Shown: piece by piece, positions 1-8,797 of the stretch
Layout: each line of letters opens with the position of its first letter
Position numbering within the stretch: position 1 is the first letter of the stretch
From: Planctomycetota bacterium
GTDB lineage: Bacteria; Planctomycetota; UBA1135; GCA-002686595
DNA: 64,000 nucleotides
Direction: 5' to 3'
NCBI GenBank assembly: GCA_030746555.1
Contig: JASLMK010000066.1
Location: 1 to 64,000 of the forward strand
Notes under the pieces: model-generated
Database searches by the model: none
Told to the model about the DNA's origin: nothing
Seen by the model: only the letters and a program-made list of their open reading frames with translations
Made by a program: the position numbers and the translations under genes

Positions 1-17
1 GCTCCCCCGGGGGAGCC
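1..17. terminator. GC-rich hairpin at window edge, possible terminator of the first gene
   Basis: A perfect palindrome of five C and five G flanked by GCT/AGC covers bases 1-16. It lies about 40 bases beyond the distal stop codon of the minus-strand gene at the left edge, where an intrinsic or roadblock terminator is expected. No T-tract is visible because the sequence ends here, so the role is inferred. Confidence 0.35.
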
Positions 18-56
18 GCCGCTCATTTCAGATCGTCTCGTCGCAGGAGCCGCGCC

Positions 57-1250
57 CTAGTTGCCCGCCCCGTTGGGGGTGCGCGGGCCGGCCTCCTTCT
101 TCGGGACTCCAGAGATGTCGCCGAAGATGGCGCGCTTGTGCTCGAGGGTGACTTCCAGTTCCTTGCCTTTGGGTACTCGCCCGGAGTACGCCGAGAAGCC
201 GCCGCCTCAGCACCCGCCGAACCGGCCCGATGTGAGGACCTTCTTCGTCTTCTTGTCGGTGACGATGATCTTGGGCGACTTGGCCTCGGGCCAGAAGGTG
301 TGGTACTCCTCGCCCGCGCGACCGTAGAAGGCCACATTCGGGGGCACGGTGATCGTCTCCTCTTCGACCGTGTAGTCGAACTCGGCGACGACCGGACCTC
401 CCCAGGCGAGGTCGCGCTCCTGCCCCGGCTTGAGCGTGAAGGGCGCCATCTTGCCGGTGCGCAGGTGCACCGACTCGCCGGCCTTGGTCACGTAGCCCGA
501 CGAGACCGTGTAGGTCCCCGCGGGAACGGTGTAGGGCTTCTTGCCTCCGGCCGCGGCGTTGAAGTGGTGATCGCCCTCTTCGCTGGAGAGGACCGCCGAG
601 ACGAGCTTGCCACGACTGTCGTAGTCGCTGCAGACGTCGATGGAGGCCGTCTCGCCAATGAAGGGCCGATAGCTCGCCTTGCGGCCGTCTGCGGAGATCT
701 CGAAGTGATAGAGCGTGCCGTCGGCGTTCACGACCTTCGAGAGGAGCCCCGCGGCCCCGCCCTTGCCGACCACCATGGCGTCGGTGCCGTAGTCGTCGTA
801 GAAGCCGTTGTTGTTCTGGTCGAAGACCTTGACCAACGTGCCCTTGAGCTTGCCGATCATGGCGCCGCCGGGGGCGAAGCGCCATGTCTTGCCGTCACCC
901 TTGAGCCGGATGGCGCAGTTGTAGGGTTCGCCGTCGGAGCCCTTCCCGCGGAGCTTCAAGAAGCCCCTTACGCCGCGCACCTTCTCGTCGAGCCTCCCGT
1001 CGGCGTTGGTGTCGACCTCAAGGCCGAGCGGCCCGGCCTTCTTCGCCAGGAATCCCTCGCCGATGGGGATCTCGTTATCGAACGATGTCCACTGCTCCTC
1101 GGGCAGGATGACATCCCATTTCTCCATGGCCCGGTACTTGAGCGCGAAGCTCTCCGCCGCCGCCTCCTCGTCCGCGACCGACGCCGCGAACAGGGGGACG
1201 ACCAAGAGCGCTCCGGCCAGCCCGGGTAGAAGAGCTCGACGCGCCGTCAT
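57..1250 (-). CDS. Secreted protein of unknown family, probable selenoprotein (in-frame UGA after Cys)
   Basis: The family is not recognised. From the ATG at 1250 the product starts with a clear signal peptide (MTARRALLPGLAG..., hydrophobic to about residue 22), so it is probably exported. Two stretches resemble EF-hand/dockerin calcium loops (DTNADGRLDE near residue 80 and DQNNNGFYDDYGTD near 144). Translation meets UGA at 209-207 (codon 348), directly after a Cys codon (context FGGC-UGA-GGGFSAY). The same frame then stays open for 49 more codons to a TAG at 57-59, and a SECIS-like hairpin begins 17 bases after the UGA. Read through as selenocysteine the protein is 397 residues; a conventional reading stops at 207 and loses the tail. 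An upstream in-frame ATG at 1286 is possible, but the signal peptide fits 1250 better. UGA is an ordinary stop elsewhere in the window (sfsA, ispG), so a UGA=Trp code is unlikely. The export and open frame are seen; Sec insertion is inferred. Confidence 0.72.
173..189 (-). promoter_or_regulatory. Putative bacterial SECIS hairpin
   Basis: On the minus strand a perfect 6-bp stem (GTACTC/GAGTAC) encloses the 5-base loop CGGGC. The loop starts 23 bases after the in-frame UGA at 209-207. The published bacterial SECIS model asks for a stem-loop whose apical loop lies about 16-37 bases after the UGA with a G among the first two loop bases; both hold here. Confidence 0.6.
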
Positions 1251-1533
1251 GGGGCCCACCGTCCTCTCTAGCTTGCTCGTGTTCATGTGTCTTGTGAGCG
1301 GGATGCCGAACCTGATTCGGGCCGCCTTCCCGACTGAATGTTACCTTCGGCCGCCACGGAACGGACCCCCCATTCCGACGGCTCGCTTTCTCCCCCGTCG
1401 AGCCCGCAGCCCCCCTTGTACACAGCTCTTACCGCCGGCGGCTCGGAACGGGAATCCCTCCCCGCCGGGCCCTCTCCTCGCCCCCACTCAGGCCCTGGCA
1501 AGAATGCTGTAACGGCCTCGAGCGCGGCGGCGA

Positions 1534-2647
1534 CTAGCCCGAACCGGCACCCCGGCTGCGCAGGTACTCCTCCATGAACTCGTCGATGTGGCCGTCGAGG
1601 ACCGCGGTGACGTTGCCGTTCTCGGTGTTGGTCCGGTGGTCCTTGACCAGCTGATAGGGCTGCATCACGTAGCTGCGGATCTGGCTCCCGAAGGCGATCT
1701 CGCCCTTGGCCCCGTAGAGCTTGGCGAGCTCCTTGTCCCGCTCCGCCTCGCGCATCTGGACGATCTTCGCCTTGAGGAGCTTGAGGGCGGTGGCCCGGTT
1801 CTTGTGCTGGCTGCGCTCGTTCTGGCAGCGCACGACGATCCCGGTGGGGATGTGGGTCATGCGCACGGCCGACTCGGTCTTGTTCACGTGCTGGCCGCCC
1901 GCTCCGCCCGCGCGCATGGTGTCGACCTTGATGTCGGATTCGGCGATCTCGACCCCCCCTCCGTCAACGACTTCGGGGGAGACGTCCACCGAGGCGAAGG
2001 CGGTGTGTCGCCGACTCTGGGCATCGAAGGGGCTGATGCGCACCAGCCGGTGGACGCCGGTCTCCGCCTTGAGGTAGCCGAACGCGAAGGGTCCCTGGAT
2101 GTAGAGGGTCGCCGAGCGGATCCCCGCCTCGGGCTCCTCGAGGCGGTCGACCTCGCTCACGTCGAACCCGCGCCGCTCGCCCCAGCGCACGTACATGCGG
2201 AACAGCATCTCGGCCCAATCGCAAGAGTCCACGCCTCCCGCCCCCGCGGAGATGGCGAGGTAGGCATTGCAGCGGTCCTGGGAACCGCCGAGCATGACCC
2301 GGAACTCGAGCTGAGCGAGCCCCTCGGCGACGCGGGCGAGGGCCTCCTCGATCTCCTCGGCGACGAGCTCCTCGCCCTCTTCCGCACCCATTTCGGCGAA
2401 GGTCTCCGCCTCTTCGAGCGCCGTCTCCACGGCGCTGATCGGATCGACGACCGAGAGGGCGACCTTCTTCTCGCCGATCAGCTTCTGCGCACGCTCCTGA
2501 TCGGACCAGAATCCGGCATCCAGTTCGGCCTCGGCGATTTGGGCGAGGCGGGCTTCGAGGGCCGTGTAGTCAAAGACTCTCCTTCAGCTGCTCGAGCCGG
2601 CGGAGGTACTCACGGGCGAGGTCTCGGTTCTCCTTCAGCGAAGCCAT
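1534..2647 (-). CDS. prfB: Peptide chain release factor 2, with programmed +1 frameshift
   Basis: RF2 recognises UAA and UGA and triggers peptide release in the ribosome. Translation begins at the ATG at 2647 ([15 protein letters not shown]...) and meets an in-frame UGA as codon 26. The frame continues at +1 ([12 protein letters not shown]...) to a stop at 1534, giving about 370 residues, the usual RF2 length. The SPF tripeptide (RISPFDAQ) that reads the stop codon and the catalytic GGQ ([13 protein letters not shown]) are both present. A reading from 2430 alone would lose the first ~70 residues. Autoregulation by RF2 level is established for this gene family. It is followed downstream on the same strand, after ~250 bases, by the secreted selenoprotein candidate. 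Identity is very secure. Confidence 0.96.
2569..2584 (-). promoter_or_regulatory. prfB: prfB programmed frameshift site
   Basis: The minus strand reads AAGGAG AGT CTT TGA C. This is the conserved slippery CUU-UGA-C preceded by a Shine-Dalgarno-like AAGGAG three bases before the CUU codon, as in the Escherichia coli prfB mechanism. Ribosomes slip +1 at CUU when RF2 is scarce. The UGA is codon 26, its classical position. Confidence 0.93.
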
Positions 2648-2699
2648 GGTGCGGCGGATTCTAGCGACAGGAGGAGCGGTGAGCGAGGGCGCCGTGGCC

Positions 2700-4100
2700 T
2701 CAACGCCCCTCGGCTAGGGCGTCGAGCACACCCCGCTCGTTCCACAGAGCCTCGATGTCCTCACGCGCGCGCGGGATCGCGCCGGTGATGACCTCACAGC
2801 CCTCGGCCGTGATCACGACTACGTCCTCGATGCGGATACCGATGGCGGTCTCCTTCTCGTACAGGCCGGGCTCGATCGTGAAGGCCACCCCGACCTCCAG
2901 CGGCTTGCGCGCGGAGCCGACGTCGTGAACCTCCATGCCGATGTAGTGGGTCGCGGCGTGAGCCAACAGGTCTCCGAACCCGCGCTCGCGCAGGACTTGG
3001 GTGCATGCCGCGTTCACGTCCGCCATGCGCGCGCCCGGCCGGGCCGCCTGGATGCCGGCTTGCTGGGCCGCCAACACGGCGTCGTAGAGCTCCGCCTGGC
3101 GCTCTGTGAAGCGCCCCCCCACCGGCCAAGTGCGGGTGATGTCGGTCGTGTAGTGGTCGAACTCCGGACCGTAGTCGATCAGAACCACATCCCCGTCGCG
3201 CATCACCCGGTCGTTGGCGCTGTAGTGCAGGATCAGGGAGTTGGGGCCCGAGCCCACGATCGGGTGGTAGGCGGCCCCCGCCGCTCCCGCGCGTCGGTGC
3301 ATCCAGCCCATCAGGGCGTCGAGATCCCACTCCCCCAGCCCCGGGCGCGTGGAACGGATGGCCTCGTTCATGCCCGCCACACCCGCCAAGGCCGCTCGGC
3401 GCATGGCTTCGACCTCCTCCGGCGTCTTCACCCGACGCAGCTCGTTCAGAGCCGAGGTCGCGTCGCGCGGCTCGCGGCCCAAGCGCTCGGCGAGCGCCGC
3501 GCGGAAGGCGCGCTCGCGGCTGGCCCGTCCGTCGAGCGGATCCGCGGCCCGCGCGCGATCGGCGGGAATCGCCCGATCGAAGCAGTCTCCCAGCTCGATG
3601 TAGGGGTGCATGGAGATCCACACCACGCGGTCGGCACCGGCCATCTCCTCGAGGGCCTCGTCCAACTCCTTGTTCGAGCGCACCTCAGCGAACCCGGTGA
3701 CCGGCTCGACCCACTCGTCGCCGACATCCCACAGCTCCCCCTCCCAGGCCTCCTTCCAGGGGTTGGCGTCGCGCAGGAAGAGCACCTCCCTGCCGCTCTC
3801 GATGTCCATCAACAACGCCGCGCCGGGGCTCTCGATGCCCGTCAGGTACCAGAACGTCTTGTCCTGTCGGAACGCGTGGTAGCCGCGGGTCTCGCCGAGG
3901 CCGCGGATCACGAACACCCCTTCGGCGAGCTCCTCGCGTAGCCGCGCGCGGCGGCTGGCGTGGAACTCCTTGCCGAGCCCGCAGACCGCGGCCCGCGGCG
4001 GGCTCGCGGCGGGCTCGGATTCCTGGACGGCGGGGGAGGAGGGGGACAGGCCCGCGAGGGCCAGGGCTGCGGCGACCGCGATCGGGATGGAGTTGGTCAT
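2700..4100 (-). CDS. Secreted/periplasmic Xaa-Pro aminopeptidase (M24B family)
   Basis: A metallopeptidase of the pita-bread fold that removes an N-terminal residue preceding proline. The 466-residue product has a signal peptide (MTNSIPIAVAAALALAGLS), an N-terminal aminopeptidase P-type domain (about 45-200: GYHAFRQDKTFWYLTGI, FLRDANPWKEAWEG) and a catalytic domain with all five expected metal ligands: Asp in VLIDYGPEF, Asp in TTDITRTW, His in GMEVHDVG, Glu in TIEPGLYE and Glu in RIEDVV. Cytoplasmic PepP enzymes lack a leader, so this one probably acts on exported peptides. It is divergent from sfsA with only 32 bases between the start codons. The exact substrate is unknown. Confidence 0.9.
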   Translation of the reverse strand: MTNSIPIAVAAALALAGLSPSSPAVQESEPAASPPRAAVCGLGKEFHASRRARLREELAEGVFVIRGLGETRGYHAFRQDKTFWYLTGIESPGAALLMDIESGREVLFLRDANPWKEAWEGELWDVGDEWVEPVTGFAEVRSNKELDEALEEMAGADRVVWISMHPYIELGDCFDRAIPADRARAADPLDGRASRERAFRAALAERLGREPRDATSALNELRRVKTPEEVEAMRRAALAGVAGMNEAIRSTRPGLGEWDLDALMGWMHRRAGAAGAAYHPIVGSGPNSLILHYSANDRVMRDGDVVLIDYGPEFDHYTTDITRTWPVGGRFTERQAELYDAVLAAQQAGIQAARPGARMADVNAACTQVLRERGFGDLLAHAATHYIGMEVHDVGSARKPLEVGVAFTIEPGLYEKETAIGIRIEDVVVITAEGCEVITGAIPRAREDIEALWNERGVLDALAEGR

Positions 4101-4120
4101 GATCCGCGCCAGAATACCCG

Positions 4121-4126
4121 TACACT
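4121..4126 (+). promoter_or_regulatory. Putative -10 element for sfsA (leaderless transcript)
   Basis: TACACT ends six bases before the GTG start of sfsA, so transcription would begin at or next to the start codon. The only space between the divergent starts at 4100 and 4133 is 32 bases. TACACT recurs upstream of feoA (19779) and of the CBS gene (37134). No clear -35 is visible. Confidence 0.4.
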
Positions 4127-4132
4127 GCGCCC

Positions 4133-4831
4133 GTGCGCATCGACAAGCCCGTGCTGGAGGGGCGGCTGCGGCGGCGCTACAAGCGCTTCCTGGCCGACGT
4201 GGAGGTCGCCGGAGGCGAACAGTTGACGGTCCACTGCCCCAATCCTGGCCGCCTCCAAGGCTGCCTGGGCGACGACACCGAGGTGATCCTGCGCGACAGC
4301 CAGGACGGCAGCCGCAAGCTGCGCTACACCCTCCAGACCGTGCGCGTGGGACGACACTGGGTGAACGTCGACACCTCCCTGCCCAACGCGGTCGTTGCCG
4401 AGGCGGTCGAGGCGGGCGCGATCGAGGAGCTGTCGGGCTACGACTCCCTGCGGCGCGAGGTCCCCTACGGCCGCAACAGCCGGATCGACCTCCTGCTCGA
4501 GCGCCCCGGAGAGCGCTGCTACGTCGAGGTCAAGTGCACGACGCTCGTGGAGCACCGCGTGGCGATGTTCCCCGACGCCGTCACCGCCCGTGGACTCAAG
4601 CACCTCGAGGAGCTCTCGCGCATGGTGGCCGAGGGACACCGCGCGCTGATGTTCTACTTCATCAGTCGTGGAGACGCGCGGCGCTTCGAGCCGGCCGACC
4701 ACATCGACCCGGCCTACGGCGAGGGCCTGCGGGCGGCGGTCGCCGCCGGTGTCGAGGCCATCGCCTACTCCGCCCGCGTCAGCCCCGCGCGCCTCGAGCT
4801 CGGCCCGCCGGTCAAGATCACCCTGCCCTGA
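4133..4831 (+). CDS. sfsA: SfsA family DNA/RNA nuclease-like protein
   Basis: The 232-residue product matches the SfsA family over its full length: N-terminal OB-like part with HCPNPGRLQGCL, then a PD-(D/E)XK-type nuclease core (RIDLLLERPGERCYVEVKC, with the catalytic Asp, Glu-Val-Lys pattern) and the C-terminal ALMFYFISRGDARRFEPAD. The name comes from sugar fermentation stimulation in E. coli; its cellular role is poorly understood. The start is GTG at 4133 and it ends in TGA. Transcription is probably leaderless (see the -10 at 4121). It converges with the membrane protein gene at 4890 across a hairpin. Confidence in family is high, in function low. Confidence 0.9.
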   Translation: MRIDKPVLEGRLRRRYKRFLADVEVAGGEQLTVHCPNPGRLQGCLGDDTEVILRDSQDGSRKLRYTLQTVRVGRHWVNVDTSLPNAVVAEAVEAGAIEELSGYDSLRREVPYGRNSRIDLLLERPGERCYVEVKCTTLVEHRVAMFPDAVTARGLKHLEELSRMVAEGHRALMFYFISRGDARRFEPADHIDPAYGEGLRAAVAAGVEAIAYSARVSPARLELGPPVKITLP

Positions 4832-4836
4832 GCGGG

Positions 4837-4893
4837 CTAGACAGAACTGTAATCCACGGCCTTGAGGAAGACCGCTCCACCCATTCTGTCTAG
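4837..4893. terminator. CTAG-bounded inverted repeat between convergent genes
   Basis: A perfect 10-bp inverted repeat (CTAGACAGAA at 4837-4846, TTCTGTCTAG at 4884-4893) with a 37-base spacer fills the gap between the convergent sfsA and the 4890 gene. The right CTAG supplies the TAG stop of the minus-strand gene. The placement suggests a bidirectional terminator; the small AT-richer arms contrast with the surroundings. Confidence 0.45.
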
Positions 4894-5984
4894 AGTGCGA
4901 CCTCGTAGTCGTCGGTCGCTCCCGCGATCGGGTAGCGCGGCCCGCCGGGCCCGCCCACACTCTGCTTCCAGGGATCCGGCCGCGACAAGGGCCTCACGAC
5001 CGCCCGGCTGACCACGGCGGCGGCGTGGTAGCGCGCACCGCGGGTCACCACGCGCCACATCATGACGACCCCGCCGAGCGCCGGCAGGGCGACCCAGCGC
5101 ACGAGCGCGGGATCGTCGGCAAGGCGCGCCTCGATACCCCCCGACAACAGCGAGGCGGCGGCGATCACCGCCCCCTCGACGAGCATCAGGGCCAGCATCG
5201 GCCGCAGGGTCTGGACCGGGTGGCGCAGCATCGTGGCGAGCGTCCACAGGCCGGCGCCGAGTGCCGAGCGGGTGTCGTGCAGGGCGATCCGCGTGCGGCT
5301 GTAGTCCGCCCAGGTGAGCGTGAGGCCGAAGGCCACCGCCATGAGGGCCGCCTGAACGGCCCCGACGAGCCAGGCTCCCCACTCTGAGTCGAGGGTCTCC
5401 AGGCGCTCGTGGTCGAAGGCCTCCACACCCAGCCAGCCCTCGAGGACGAGGCGCTCCCAAGGCAGCTCGTGGAGCAGCCAACCCCACAGCGACAGGACGA
5501 GCAGGCTCATCACCATGACGCGAGTGAAACGCCAGAAGTAGCAGGAGCCGCCGTAGAAGAAGCGCCGCAGGGAGTGGCCTTCGGTGCGCTCGAGGATGAT
5601 CTGCAACCAGCCGCCCGCGCAGAACACGCCGAAGAGCATCATGAGCAGGGCCGCCACCGCGCCCTGGCGGCTGGTTGCGCCGCCGAGCAGGTCCAGCTCC
5701 GCGCTGTGGTCGGTGCGGAAGGCCGGATCGACGCGGTCGGGGGCTTCGGGCAGCGCCCCGAGGGTGTAGACCATGCTCCCCGGCTCGTAGCGATGGTCGA
5801 GCGCCTGCTCGTACCAGCCGAACTGTGAGTAGGAGACGGCCAGGGCCAGGACGGTCGTTACCGCCCAGATCAGCATCCAGATCGGCGTGCGCCCGATCGC
5901 GGCGTTGAGGGCGCGCAGGAACAAGAAGCGCTCGACGAGCGAGGCCTTGCGGGGGGCCGGAGCGGTGGGAGCCGGTGCGTCCAT
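4890..5984 (-). CDS. Polytopic inner-membrane protein of unknown function
   Basis: The family is not recognised. The start at 5984 (MDAPAPTAPAPRKASLVERF) lies one base after the stop of the upstream M1 peptidase gene, so the two are surely co-transcribed and translationally coupled. The 364-residue product has about six hydrophobic segments: TPIWMLIWAVTTVLALAVS near 35, AALLMMLFGVFCAGGWL near 115, RVMVMSLLVLSLWGWLL near 165, AVQAALMAVAFGLTLTWA near 215, and two more near 255-325. A soluble loop of about 40 residues follows the first segment. ABC-2-type or sensor functions are conceivable but nothing in the sequence decides. The context suggests a partner of the exported peptidase. Confidence 0.75.
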   Translation of the reverse strand: MDAPAPTAPAPRKASLVERFLFLRALNAAIGRTPIWMLIWAVTTVLALAVSYSQFGWYEQALDHRYEPGSMVYTLGALPEAPDRVDPAFRTDHSAELDLLGGATSRQGAVAALLMMLFGVFCAGGWLQIILERTEGHSLRRFFYGGSCYFWRFTRVMVMSLLVLSLWGWLLHELPWERLVLEGWLGVEAFDHERLETLDSEWGAWLVGAVQAALMAVAFGLTLTWADYSRTRIALHDTRSALGAGLWTLATMLRHPVQTLRPMLALMLVEGAVIAAASLLSGGIEARLADDPALVRWVALPALGGVVMMWRVVTRGARYHAAAVVSRAVVRPLSRPDPWKQSVGGPGGPRYPIAGATDDYEVAL

Positions 5985-5985
5985 C

Positions 5986-8571
5986 TCAGCCTCCCAAGCC
6001 CGCGAAGAAGTGCAGGAGGTGTGTGTACTGATGGAAGACGCGCTCCGACCAGCGCAGGGGAGCGAGGTCGTCGGCCTCGTGGAACCACTGGTTGTCCGAC
6101 ATGTCCGCGTCGAGGTAGTAGACGCGCTTGGGATCGAGGACGACCGACCGCACTCGTCTGTCCGGCGGCAGCTCCATCCTCCACCGCAGCCAGGTCCGCT
6201 CCAGCTGCTGCTCACGGGTCCAGGTGAAGTCGAGCACCTCCTCGCCGCCGCCGGCGTCGCCGACGGGTTCGAGGGTCACGCGCCACTCCAGTGGCAAGCA
6301 CAGATCGCCCTTGCGGCGCAGGAGGACGCTCGCCACGCGGGGGTTCTCCTCCTCCTCCGCGGGGGGCTCTGGCGCCTCGGCGGCGACCTCGTCGGGGGCG
6401 CCCTCCTCGTCTGGGCCACCGTCCGCCGGTCCCGTCTCGGTCGCGGGATCGTCCCCGTTCGAGCGCCCGCGCTCCTCGAAGCCGCCCTCCGCCAGGGGAA
6501 AGTAGCCCAGCTCGTCTCGCGCCTTGGCCTGGGAGACCTCGACGCTGTAGTCCACGGTCTTGGTGCTCTCGAAGGCGTCTTCGAGGTACCAGCCGACGTC
6601 CACGCCCGCCCCCTCCTGGAAGGCCGCGTAGAAGTCCGCGGGATAGGGATGGCGGTAGCGCCAAGCGCTCGCGTAGTGGCGCATGCCCGCCAGGAACGCG
6701 TCCCGCCCCACCAGGCCGGACAGGGTGCGCAGGGCGACCGCCGGCCGCGGGTAGCTGTTGGTGCGGTAGCTCATCCGATCCACGTACTCCCAGCCGTGGG
6801 TCGCGATCGGATCCGAGTCGGAGTCGCGCAGGTAGCCTGCGCGGTCGCCCCAGCGCGGGTCTGACCACTGGGGAACCAGGGTCAACAGCGGCTGGTCCCG
6901 CCACCAGTCAACGAAGCCGCTGGAGCGCACGGGGCGGGAGAAGACCCGGCCGACGGCCCTGGCGTGCCAGAAGTCGGGGATCCAGTCGGTGCTCCAGCGC
7001 GCAGCGGTGAGGGCGCTCCCCAGGCGCCCGCCCCCCGGCAACGGGGCGACGCGCCGGCCGGAGAAGGGCACGCCGACGTAGCTCGTGGTGTCCCGGCGCG
7101 GCCCGTAGACGCGCCACAGCGCTTCCGAGTCCGCGTAGGAGTTGAAGCCCTCGTCCAACCAGGCCGCCTCGAACTCGTTGTTCCCCACCAGCCCGTACCA
7201 GAACTGATGGCCGCACTCGTGGACGGTCACGCTCTCGGGCCGGTACATGTCCTCGGTCGTGAAGAGCGACGTCCCGCAGGTGAACAGGGTCGGGTACTCC
7301 ATCCCGCCCGCTCCCCCGCCGCCCCAAGCTGGATCCACGACGGTCACCTGCTCGTAGGGGTACTCGCCGAACCACAGCCCGTAGAAGTACAGGCCCGTGC
7401 TGGTGGCCTCGAAGTGGCGCTCGGCCTGGCCGGAGTGCTCGGGCTGGACGAGCACGCGCACGTTCACGTCCCGCAGGCGCAGGGGCTTGCCGGCAGCGCG
7501 CTCGGCGTGCTCCTGCTCCTTGGGAAACCGCGCCCTCCAGTCCTCGAAGCGGAACTCGAAGTCGTGGACCTCGTAGTCGGGGTCCGCCGTCCAGGTGAAG
7601 TCGTGCACGAGCGGGAGCTTCTCAAACTCGTCGGCCCGCAACCGGTCGAGGGGCGAGGGCGCCTCGAAGACCGCCTCGACGCGATCCTCGCGGACGGCCT
7701 GGTCCACGCGCACGCCCGAACCGGCGATGCGGTCGGCGTAGGCGACGGGCAGGTCGAGGGCCACGCGGTAGGTCCCGTAGTTGGAGTAGAACTCGGTGGA
7801 GGCGTGGAACTGGTGGCAGTTCCAGCCCCGCCCGCGCTCGTAGACGCCGAGCTTGGGGAACCACTGGGCCACGAACAGGAACTCGTCCTTGGTGCCGGTC
7901 CGACGGCGCACGCGCGGCAACTGGGAGTTCCACTCGATCTCGATCTCCGCGGTCTGGCCGTCGATGATCTCGCGCGGTAGGTCCACGCTCAGGACGCTGC
8001 GGTCCTGCTCGCGGACGAAACCCTCCCCCTCCGCCGCGGCCTCCCAGGTGTCGGGCTGGCGGAAGCGCATCGTCGAGGTGACGTCGACGCCGTCGACGCG
8101 CACTTTGGTGACCTCCTGCCAGCCGAACCACCACTCGCGATTGACGTCGGAGACAGACCTCCCGCGCAGGTTGCTCCCCGCGCCGATCATGTGGGTCGAG
8201 CGGTTGTTGGAGAAGGCGTTCAGGTACAGGTGGAACCAAAGGTCGGAGACGCTCTCCCCGCTCTGGTTGGTCCAAGTCAGGAGCTCTGATCCCTCCAGGC
8301 GCCAGCGCGTGAGCCCGCCGTCGCCTTCACCGGCCTCCTCGAGGCGGGCGCCGATCTCGTAGTCCACGCGCGAGGAGCGGCCGTCGCGCCCCCTCGGGGC
8401 GGCCTCGGGGGCTGGCGCCGGCGGCTCGGCGGGGGCGGATTCGGCGGCCTCGTCGGCCTTCTCGGCCTCCTCGATCGGCGCCGGCTCCTGGACCGCCCCC
8501 GAGTGAGGGCAGAGCAGGGCGAGGGCACAAAGACCCGCGCGCAGGAGTGTCGGGTCGGGCTGCGCTGTCAT
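5986..8571 (-). CDS. Exported M1 family zinc metallopeptidase
   Basis: A gluzincin aminopeptidase-like protein of 861 residues. It has an N-terminal signal sequence (MTAQPDPTLLRAGLCALALLC), a Pro/Ala/Glu-rich linker to residue ~70, a beta-rich M1 N-domain, and the catalytic core with GGMEYP (in place of GAMEN), the zinc site HECGHQFWYG (HEXXH), and WLDEGFNSYAD carrying the third zinc ligand Glu. A long C-terminal part has an acidic, Glu/Ala/Pro-rich insert (near 720-760) and ends close to the membrane gene with a TGA-G-ATG junction. The start at 8571 was chosen because the signal peptide begins there; the frame stays open upstream by chance in GC-rich DNA. It is divergent from the signalling operon at 8798. 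Confidence 0.88.
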   Translation of the reverse strand: MTAQPDPTLLRAGLCALALLCPHSGAVQEPAPIEEAEKADEAAESAPAEPPAPAPEAAPRGRDGRSSRVDYEIGARLEEAGEGDGGLTRWRLEGSELLTWTNQSGESVSDLWFHLYLNAFSNNRSTHMIGAGSNLRGRSVSDVNREWWFGWQEVTKVRVDGVDVTSTMRFRQPDTWEAAAEGEGFVREQDRSVLSVDLPREIIDGQTAEIEIEWNSQLPRVRRRTGTKDEFLFVAQWFPKLGVYERGRGWNCHQFHASTEFYSNYGTYRVALDLPVAYADRIAGSGVRVDQAVREDRVEAVFEAPSPLDRLRADEFEKLPLVHDFTWTADPDYEVHDFEFRFEDWRARFPKEQEHAERAAGKPLRLRDVNVRVLVQPEHSGQAERHFEATSTGLYFYGLWFGEYPYEQVTVVDPAWGGGGAGGMEYPTLFTCGTSLFTTEDMYRPESVTVHECGHQFWYGLVGNNEFEAAWLDEGFNSYADSEALWRVYGPRRDTTSYVGVPFSGRRVAPLPGGGRLGSALTAARWSTDWIPDFWHARAVGRVFSRPVRSSGFVDWWRDQPLLTLVPQWSDPRWGDRAGYLRDSDSDPIATHGWEYVDRMSYRTNSYPRPAVALRTLSGLVGRDAFLAGMRHYASAWRYRHPYPADFYAAFQEGAGVDVGWYLEDAFESTKTVDYSVEVSQAKARDELGYFPLAEGGFEERGRSNGDDPATETGPADGGPDEEGAPDEVAAEAPEPPAEEEENPRVASVLLRRKGDLCLPLEWRVTLEPVGDAGGGEEVLDFTWTREQQLERTWLRWRMELPPDRRVRSVVLDPKRVYYLDADMSDNQWFHEADDLAPLRWSERVFHQYTHLLHFFAGLGG

Positions 8572-8797
8572 GGTGGGGCTCGTCGGGCAGAGGTCCTCAC
8601 ATGATGCGCAGGGGCGTCGGGGGCCACAAGGGCCGCGCACACAAACGCCCCCCGCCTCGGCGCTGCGCGGTCCCCGCTGCCCGTCCTCCCGGCGAGTGGA
8701 AAAAAGTGCGCGGATCGCCGCCGTGGAGGTAAAGCGATTCCGCCCCGCAGGCCGATGTGCGTCGTGTGACCGCCCACTGACCGCACCCAGGCATGCG

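Noticed and set aside
28-885. Long Arg-rich open frames antisense to or out of frame with the real genes (many across the window)
   Set aside because: GC-rich DNA leaves long frames open by chance. They are Arg/Ala/Pro/Gly-rich, share no motifs and overlap genes with clear homology.
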